DNA of 64,000 nt. It comes from Williamsoniiplasma luminosum (GTDB lineage Bacteria > Bacillota_I > Bacilli_A > Mycoplasmatales > Mycoplasmataceae). The translations under genes were made by a program, and so were the position numbers. The notes beneath the pieces are model-generated. The model was not told where the DNA came from. It did not search any database and saw only the letters and a program-made list of their open reading frames with translations. This document shows, piece by piece, positions 57,125-64,000 of this stretch. Within the stretch, counting starts at the first letter, position 1. Every line of letters begins with the position of its first letter. The stretch covers positions 186,001 through 250,000 of the forward strand of contig NZ_CP024963.1 in the NCBI RefSeq assembly GCF_002803985.1. Reading direction: 5' to 3'.

Positions 57125-59023
57125 TTAAATTACCTCAACCAATTTTCCCTCATCTTCAATATCAAAAATATAAATATTGCCTTTGATTGCATTTAATTCA
57201 ATATCTTGATTATTTGTTGATGAAATATTTTTCACATCATAAATCACACGAATTTCTTGGTTGTTAAATTTTAAAACAGCTTTGATATACTCGCTTCGTC
57301 CTAATTTTTCGATGTTATCAATTGTTGCTTGCAGAACTTTTGAATTAGCTTTTTCAATTTTAGTTTTTGAATTTGCTAATTCAAAATGTTCTGGTCTAAT
57401 CCCCATAATTACTTCTTTATTAAAGTAAGTTTTATTTTGGATTTGCCCAAATGAGACACCACCAAATGTTACATTTCCAAGTTTATCAACTTTAGTTTTT
57501 TCAATGAAGTTCATTGAAGGAGTTCCGATGAAGTTAGCAACAAAAACGTTTTCTGGTTTTTTATAAATTTCCATCGGTTTACCACTTTGTTGTAATTGAC
57601 CTTTACTCATAACAAAAATTTTATCAGAAATACTCATTGCTTCTTCTTGATCATGAGTAACAAAAATGGTGGTAATTCCTGTTGATTTTTGGAATTTTTT
57701 AATTCATTCACGAGTTGATGAACGTAGTTTTGCATCAAGATTTGATAATGGTTCATCCAATAAAAGAACTTTTGGTTTTTTAACAATTGCTCTGGCAATT
57801 GAGACACGTTGTTGTTGTCCACCAGATAGTTCATATGGTTTTTTGTGCAATTGATTTACAATTTCCACTTTTTCAGCCACTTCTAAAACAGCACTCTTAA
57901 CTTCTTGTCGGAAGTGTTTCTTTTGTTCATATAATTCTTTATGTTTTTCAGCAATCTCAACTTTTTGGTCTTCAATCAAAGCGATTGATTCAAGAATTTT
58001 AGCTCACATTTTTTCAAGTGCCTTTTGCTCTTTTTGGTTATTTTCCATCAAGGCAACAACCGCTTCTTGGAATTGGCGAGTTCAGTCATTGAATTCATTT
58101 TCTTGTTTTTGGAAGATGCTTGTTTTTGTTTGATCATCCACTAATCATTGAAGTGGTTTTCCATGCAATTTTCAAAATTTAATGATTGATTTAATCTCAC
58201 TTTCCAATAATGTTTTATTAGATTTGACAGATTCATTGATACTTTTAATTTTTGATTTAGAAATTTCCAAAGATTCAATTTCAACATATTTTTGAGTTTG
58301 TGAAATTACTAAATCAAGATTAAATGCTTTATCTCAATCTGCTAAAGTCGCTTTTACTGACCCAATATTTGCATTTAAACTTTCAAAAAAGCTATTAAAT
58401 AAATTGTATTTTTGGGTTTCAACAAAGGCACGTGCTTGATCAAATCAAATGGTAAATAAACGAGATCTATAAGCATTTAATTCTTTAGTTCCATAAACGC
58501 TGATTGCGTTTGTATCTGAAATTTTTTGGATTTCTTTGAGTTTTACTTGTTGCAATTTATCAAATTTGTCTTCAATATCATTCAATAATTTAAGAATGTT
58601 TTTTGAGATTTCTTCTTGGAATTTTGATGTTTTTGTTGATGAACCAAAAAACTTTAAATTTTGCATTTGCAATTTAATTAACTTATTATGTCTGATAATT
58701 TCTTGTTTAAATTTTTTATTTTCATAAAGCGGAAAAGCAATATTTTGGAAAACAGATAAATGTGGATATAGTGCATAATTTTGAAAAACCAAACCAATAT
58801 TTCTCTTTTGTGGAGAACGTTGAGTTACATCAACACCATCAAAAATAATTTGTCCTTGGCTGGTTTGAACCAAGCCAGCAATAGCATTTAGGGTTGTTGT
58901 TTTACCACAACCAGATGGTCCTAAAAGTGATACCAATTCACCTGTTTCTATTGATAGTGAAATATCATTAACTGCAATTGATTCTCCATAATCAATTACG
59001 ATGTTTCTTAATTTAATACTCAT
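57125..59023 (-). CDS. Sugar ABC transporter ATPase (UgpC/MsmK type) with a ~265-residue insertion
   Basis: This is the energy-providing subunit. The 632-residue protein starts as a normal importer ATPase: Walker [10 protein letters not shown] near 35, Q-loop region [23 protein letters not shown] near 78-100. Instead of reaching the signature within about 40 residues, it runs through a long helical, coiled-coil-prone insertion (about 105-370). The normal LSGGQQQR near 399, [17 protein letters not shown] switch and a TOBE-like C-terminal domain (MGIRPEHFE) then follow. All motifs are intact and the frame is open apart from TGA Trp codons. I recall enlarged UgpC-type ATPases in mycoplasmas, so the insertion may be lineage-wide. 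Confidence 0.88.
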
Positions 59024-61444
59024 TTATTTGCTCTCTTTCTTTTCAAGTTGTGATTCTAATTCAAGTTTTCCATCCACTGGATACATGTTTCGAATTGAAA
59101 CTTCAATTTTTTTCATATTATCAGTTGATCAAAAGTTTTCTTTTGTCATATTGGTTTCAGGTTCTGCTCCAGTTACACGGTATTTTTGATGGATTCAAGG
59201 AACTATTACCTGGAATCTCATTAGATCTCCAAATGGTGATGGGATTTGTGTTCAAAATTTAAACTTACCATCAACAACACCCAGAACAAATTCTTTTAAA
59301 GCTTCTTTAGCTGGATATAGTTTAACTTTTGCAGGTCAATCATTCTTATTGTGTTCTTTAGGATTGTATCCACCTTTTGTTTCGTCTAACCCATGTTTAA
59401 TATATTTCATGTAATGGTTTCAATTGTTTTCGATTTTAGCACCAGCATTATCTGAATTACTTTGAACATTGGTAAAGTATGCATAATAATTTGATGGAAC
59501 ATATCCAGAAGTTAAAGCAAAATCAGTGTTATTTTGAGCCTGTAAAAAGTAATTTAAAAAATCAATTGCAACTTCATTTTTGCTTTGATTTTTGTTTTTG
59601 AACATTGCTATTCCAGGACCTTGTTGAACAAAGTTGGGCACAGTTTTGAATGGTTTTTCTTTCCCCTCTTGTTCATTTTTTGAATGGGTTGTTTCGGTAA
59701 CATATCCCGGTGGTGCAATGATACTAATGTCTGTTTCTAACACTCAAGCAAAACCAGTTGTGATAATTTTGGTTGGTTCAGTTGTTGATAAATCAAGATA
59801 AGCTTTCTCATCTTTGCTTGCCTTATCTTGTCCTTTTGTAACTTGCCCCTTTTTAGTAATGGCCAATTGAAGTTTTTTATCCTTAGGATTTTCTTCAATA
59901 ATTGCTGTTCATTGTATTTTGTCCCCTTCGATATAACCGATATTTGTTTTGTCTTTAGCAGTTAATGCCTCGAAAAAATCTTTTGTGTGGTCAATACCAG
60001 CTTCAATTTTGGGAACATTGTATGTTCCCTCAATTCGACCTGTTCAAGGTAAGGGTTTTGCTCAATAAGGATTTCCAGCAGTTGAACCATAGTAAGTTAA
60101 GGTTCCTCCTCAAACTCACTTGTCTGAGTAATAAACTTTATCTTGTCCTTTGGTTCCAAGACCACCATAACCATGATCAGAAGTTCCTGCTGATCCAGCT
60201 TGTGAATCTAGTTTAGATATTTTTGCAAAATGTCGATAAAAATCAATTGTTTGGTTCAAAGCATCAGCCCCAGTTTGATCATTTAATTTTAATGTGTGAC
60301 CACTATTTTGTGCCATGTCTCATTCGTATATTTCTTTTTTTTGTTTCAGGTTTTGTTGCATTGCATAAACGAAACCTGACTCATCATCAATTGCCATTCC
60401 GATTGTTTGTTGGAATTTTTTGTTATTTGGTTGAGTGTGCAGTAATTTAGCATAGGCAGTTAAAACAACTTCTAAAACAGACATATCTTGCATTGCATTA
60501 GCAATATAAGCATTAGCATCACCTTTAGTTATTTCTGGTGTATCAAAAAAATCTGTAATAAGTTCTTTTAAATTTTTATTAGAATTTCTAAAACGATTTG
60601 CTTGAGTTAATTTGTAATCATCTTTTTCATCAATTGAACTTTGGGCTTTATCTTGAACATTAGTTCAAGATAAATTGTCTCCACCATATGTTTTTAAATA
60701 GTTAAATGTTTCATAACTATCAACATTTACCCATTCTTGTTTTTGACCAATGATTAATTCAATAATTTCTTTAAATAGACGGTTATTAATGATTCCGTTC
60801 ATACTTGATTTTGCAGTTGGTGCAACGTACAATTTCTCTCCATATGTTCCTTCACGGATAAACGAATCCTTAAGTGGTCTAAACTTGGTGTTATTAAGTC
60901 CTTTAGAATGAGTAATTTCATCAAGTGACTTACCTTCTGTTAATTTATTCCCTTTGGTTGCATTATTTCGAACATAAGGTTCGATATATTTAACACGATC
61001 ATATAAAGCTTCTTCTTTTTTTGGTTGATAAGTTGTATCTCAGTTAATTGCTTCTGCCATATTAACAGCGACATCATCTCTACCAACTGATTTTAATAGG
61101 GCATCAAATTTAGCAACATTATCACCATATGCCATGTATAAATTTGGCAATGGTTGACCTGAAGAAATTTCATTTTGGATATTATTGATTGGTGTCACCA
61201 AGACTCTTACTTCATGTTTTAAATCACCCGTCGCTCTTCTTGCTTTGTTATATCTATTGGCAATAAATTTATATGCTTCGGCTTTATCGGGTCTTAATCC
61301 CATTAATTCAACAACAACTCCAGCGTTATCTTTAAATTTTCAAGCACTAACAATTGCTCCTGTCGAAACAATCAAAGCGATTGTTAAGACTGGAGCTGCT
61401 AAAACTTGAACTACTCTATTTCTTTTTAAATCTCAAAAACTCAT
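59024..61444 (-). CDS. Large membrane-anchored substrate-binding protein of the sugar-type ABC transporter
   Basis: The 806-residue protein has a basic N terminus and one membrane helix (about 12-36) without a lipobox Cys, so it is anchored by the helix rather than lipid. The extracellular part shows solute-binding-like stretches (MNGIINNRLF, GYGGLGTKGQDKVYYSDKWVWGG, FVQQGPGIAMFKNKNQSKNEVAIDFLNYFL), about twice the usual 400-450 residues. Trp codons are TGA. It starts two bases after the nrnA stop; AGGGTG is the ribosome site. The substrate is not known; sugar or glycerophosphodiester-like are possible. Confidence 0.8.
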
Positions 61445-61446
61445 CA

Positions 61447-62394
61447 CTATTCACCCTTTCCTTTTTTAACTCATGCTTTTGCTTCTTGAACAATCATTTT
61501 TGCTTGTTCAAGATTATCAATAATCGCTCCAGCTGCTAATTTGTGGCCACCACCACCTCAATTGGTAGCAATTCCATTCACTGCAAATCTTTTGCTTCTA
61601 AATTCAACACGGTAGCGCTGGTCTTCACGAATCGCAAACGTAATCCAGATTTCCACGCCATCAATTCCACTTAAAAGATTTGCAAATTTACCATTTTCGT
61701 CATACCTTAACCTATACTGATGAATTAGTTCATCAGTTAAGATAATGTGTCCAACTCCATCTTCAAGTTTTGCGGTTTTGATTAATTCTGATTGCAATTG
61801 CAAATCAGAAAACTTTTTATTGTACATTTCTAAATGCAAAGCATTTAAATCAAAACCGCTTTTTAATAAGTGGGCAGCAACTTCAAGTGTTCTTGGAGTT
61901 GTTGCTTCAATTAAAAACCGAATTGAATCAGTTAAAATTCCATGATAAATAATCCTTCCTGCTTGTGGAGTAATTTTTCAATTTAATTCCTTGGCTAAAT
62001 AACCAACCATTTCGCTTGCGCTAGTAAAGCTGGTGTCGACTCACATTAAATCCCCAAACGGAGTTGCATTAGGATGATGATCCAATTTAATTAAAAAATT
62101 ACCCATAGCAAAGCGTTGGTCATCAATTCTTTCGGTGTTTCCACAATCAGTAACAATGACCAAAGCATTGTTATAAGTTGCATCAGAAACATTACGATCC
62201 ATTGAACCAATAAAGTTTAAGTAGTTAATGTCTAAACCAACTGCTAGAACTTCTTTGTCTGGGTAATTTTCTTTAATTAAATATTTTAATCCTAGTTGTG
62301 AGCCATAAGCATCTCCATCTGGGATAATGTGGCGATGTAGAATGATAGTTTCGTGTTTTTCAATCTCTGCTTTTATTTTGTTTATTATTTCCAT
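61447..62394 (-). CDS. nrnA: DHH/DHHA1 phosphoesterase (NrnA-like)
   Basis: NrnA-type enzymes degrade short RNAs and pAp or cyclic dinucleotides. The 315-residue cytosolic protein has RHIIPDGDAYGS near 20 (D-x-D metal site), VTDCGN, KLDHH near 105 (DHH) and the DHHA1 motif GGGGHKLAAGA near 280. TGA codons at 62041-62043 and 61558-61560 are Trp. AAGGGG precedes ATG 62394. It heads the sugar-type ABC operon with a two-base gap, an unexpected pairing. Confidence 0.9.
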
Positions 62395-62708
62395 TGGACC
62401 CCTTAACTTTAATAAAAATCAAAACCGAATTGGTGATTTCATAAGTAAACAAATGTATTAATTTAAAAATAAAGACATCTATGGGCATAGATTTTATTTA
62501 ATAAAAGATAAATTAATACAAAAATGCTTACAAGATAATCATATATAAAAAAGGGACACTTTTGAGTGCTTTTTTAATGTTTATGGCTTGAAAATGATAA
62601 TTTTTTTTTAAAATTTCAAATTTAGCAAAAGTCAGTACCCCCTCTTGCTTACAAAACAAAACGGAAATATAATTGAATTATAAGAGTGTAAGCTCTTGAG
62701 GTGTTGAT
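62395..62708. other. Divergent promoter region between nrnA and the lipoprotein gene
   Basis: A 314-base A/T-rich spacer without an ORF. It holds the lipoprotein promoter near its right end and presumably the nrnA-operon promoter at its left. I see no strong hairpin or RNA gene. Confidence 0.6.
62645..62673 (+). promoter_or_regulatory. Promoter of the lipoprotein gene
   Basis: TTGCTT (62645-62650) and TATAAT (62668-62673) with a 17-base spacer, 35 bases before the start codon. Confidence 0.75.
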
Positions 62709-63302
62709 ATGAAAAAGATACTAACGTTATTGGGAAGCATTGGAATTGTTGGAGCAGCAGCGACAACCGTTGTGTCATGTGAGAACCATGATCATCACGA
62801 TAATGGTGATCGACAAGCAGAAATTAATAATCAATTAAACAACTTGAAGGATATTGATACAGTAATTCCAGAGTCTAATAGAGACTTGGGCGTTCTAGAA
62901 GATATTGGAATGAACACGATAAAAGATGCTTTTCGAGATAACAATCAGAATTTAAATTTAAACAATGATAATTTTCAAATTTCACAAATTAGCAATGAAT
63001 CAGCAATGCTGCATAGTTTTAAGGGCTATAAAGGACACATAACTGTTACATATAAAGTTTTCAAAAATTTATTTTCAGACAATGGCCAAAACCTAGGTGC
63101 ACTACCTAATGCCAAAGAAGAAACTATTCGTAAAGCAATTCTTGAAAAAAACTCAAAAATCCGAGAATTAAATCCTAACTTTGTTGTTTTTCAAATCAAC
63201 AAAGTTAAAGATAATAAATATCAAGCTTTAATTAAGGGTGAACAAAAGCATTCAAAATCAACAATTGTTGAATTTACAATTCCCCAAACTCAAAATGCAT
63301 AA
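62709..63302 (+). CDS. Surface lipoprotein with His-rich N terminus
   Basis: The 197-residue product starts with a Mollicutes-type signal: MKKILTLLGSIGIVG, an Ala-rich core and lipobox VVSC, placing the lipidated Cys at residue 24. The mature protein opens with a ENHDHHDNGD stretch that could bind metal, then an acidic domain with long helices and beta segments (FKGYKGHITVTYKVFKNLF) and no enzyme motif. GAGGTG precedes ATG 62709. It resembles the small spiralin-like or repeat lipoproteins of this order in signal and size only. Confidence 0.8.
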   Translation: MKKILTLLGSIGIVGAAATTVVSCENHDHHDNGDRQAEINNQLNNLKDIDTVIPESNRDLGVLEDIGMNTIKDAFRDNNQNLNLNNDNFQISQISNESAMLHSFKGYKGHITVTYKVFKNLFSDNGQNLGALPNAKEETIRKAILEKNSKIRELNPNFVVFQINKVKDNKYQALIKGEQKHSKSTIVEFTIPQTQNA

Positions 63303-63450
63303 ATTTAATTTCTTTTAATTACTAATTTTTTGTTTTGACCATTTTCAGAAAAGGTATAGAATAAATGTAGTTATTATTGTCAAAGAATTAATAGCTCAAC
63401 TAATTGTATATGTCAAAGATATACCGACTTATTTTAAAAGGAAGTTATAT

Positions 63451-64000
63451 ATGCAAAACAAAAACTATGAAGTTTTGGTTGTTGGTGCTGGACATGCTGG
63501 AGTCGAAGCTGCGTTAGCAGCTGCTCGTTTACATAAAAAAACAGGCTTAATTAATTTATACACAGACAAAATCGCTTTGATGCCATGTAATCCAAGTGTG
63601 GGGGGACCCGCTAAAGGAATTGTGGTGCGAGAAATTGATGCTTTAGGTGGAGAAATGGGAAAAGCCGCTGACGCCACTGCCTTACAAACCAAACTATTAA
63701 ACTCATCAAGAGGACCAGGGGTGTGAGCACTACGTGTTCAATCCGACAAAGAAGAATATTCAAAATACATGATTAACAAGGTGCAAAACCAAGAAAATCT
63801 AGATTTAATTGTGGGCGCTGCTATTGATCTTGTTGTTGAAAACAACAAGATTGTTGGTGTTCAATTACAAACTGGAGAAATCATTTATGCTAAAACAGTT
63901 GTGCTAACAACTGGAACATATTTAAAATCATTAATTTTACAAGGTGAAGAAAAAACTGAATCTGGACCAAATGGAGAAATGACCACTAAAGGAATTAGTG
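63451..64000 (+). CDS. mnmG: tRNA uridine-5-carboxymethylaminomethyl modification enzyme MnmG, N-terminal part
   Basis: MnmG is the FAD partner of MnmE (33784) in wobble U34 modification. The visible 183 residues hold the FAD-binding [18 protein letters not shown] near 9, [11 protein letters not shown] near 47, the [14 protein letters not shown] segment and RVQSDKEEY, all family-typical. TGA at 63724-63726 is Trp. AAAAGGAAG precedes ATG 63451. The gene runs off the right edge. Confidence 0.95.

Overview
The window comes from a wall-less bacterium of the Mollicutes, most likely the Entomoplasmatales / mycoides side (Mesoplasma-, Entomoplasma- or Spiroplasma-like). The evidence is very low G+C, in-frame TGA codons read as tryptophan in almost every long gene (a TGA-as-stop reading breaks dnaA, gyrA, gyrB, ftsH and glpK at conserved positions), Mollicutes-style lipoproteins, and the glycerol set glpF-glpO-glpK. 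All coordinates below use TGA = Trp. The window contains the chromosome origin: rnpA-rpmH-[DnaA boxes]-dnaA-[DnaA boxes]-dnaN at about 13.2-16.6 kb. Genes left of it are almost all on the minus strand. Most genes to the right are on the plus strand, so the two replichores diverge from here.

Layout. 0-9.8 kb, minus strand: a lysine/proline-rich partial gene, hslO, ftsH, tilS, then a tight run trmN6-holB-tmk-recR-dnaX, then tadA and the SRP RNA. 10-11.4 kb, plus strand: a short leader ORF, an A/T-only attenuator-like hairpin and a twice-frameshifted antibiotic-resistance-type ABC-F gene. 11.5-16.6 kb: a small orphan gene, yidC-rnpA-rpmH, the origin, dnaA and dnaN. 16.7-21.1 kb: an accessory block between dnaN and rnmV, made of a TauE/SafE-like permease, kbl and tdh (threonine to glycine plus acetyl-CoA) and, convergent to them, a divergent MreB-like actin-fold gene without the usual nucleotide-binding motifs. 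21.2-27.2 kb: rnmV-rsmA and gyrB-gyrA. 27.3-35.8 kb: hpt, tpx, serS, the glycerol operon, mnmE and a free-standing alanyl-tRNA editing protein. 36-45.3 kb: guaC with a structured leader, two tandem TatD paralogues, a large membrane protein paired with LemA, an intact ABC-F translation factor, prs and pth.

45.4-52.1 kb is the most distinctive accessory region. It is a five-gene co-directional block: an exported coiled-coil protein, an ABC ATPase, two ABC-2-like permeases and a 1008-residue secreted or anchored GH85 endo-beta-N-acetylglucosaminidase placed between the permeases. 52.2-53.7 kb is metG. 54.9-62.4 kb (minus) is a packed operon: nrnA, an oversized anchored substrate-binding protein, an ATPase with a large insertion, and two sugar-type permeases. 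The window ends with a lipoprotein and the start of mnmG.

Functionally, the core covers DNA replication (dnaA, dnaN, dnaX, holB, gyrA/B), recombination (recR), tRNA and rRNA maturation (tilS, tadA, trmN6, mnmE, mnmG, rnpA, rnmV, rsmA), membrane protein biogenesis (SRP RNA, yidC, ftsH) and nucleotide salvage (hpt, guaC, prs, tmk). Carbon supply comes from glycerol, with H2O2 expected from GlpO and a peroxidase (Tpx) close by, from possible sugar import, and possibly from host glycan cleavage by GH85. The strongest candidates for new biology are the GH85/ABC module, the MreB-like relic beside the origin, and the decayed ABC-F gene with its attenuator-like leader.
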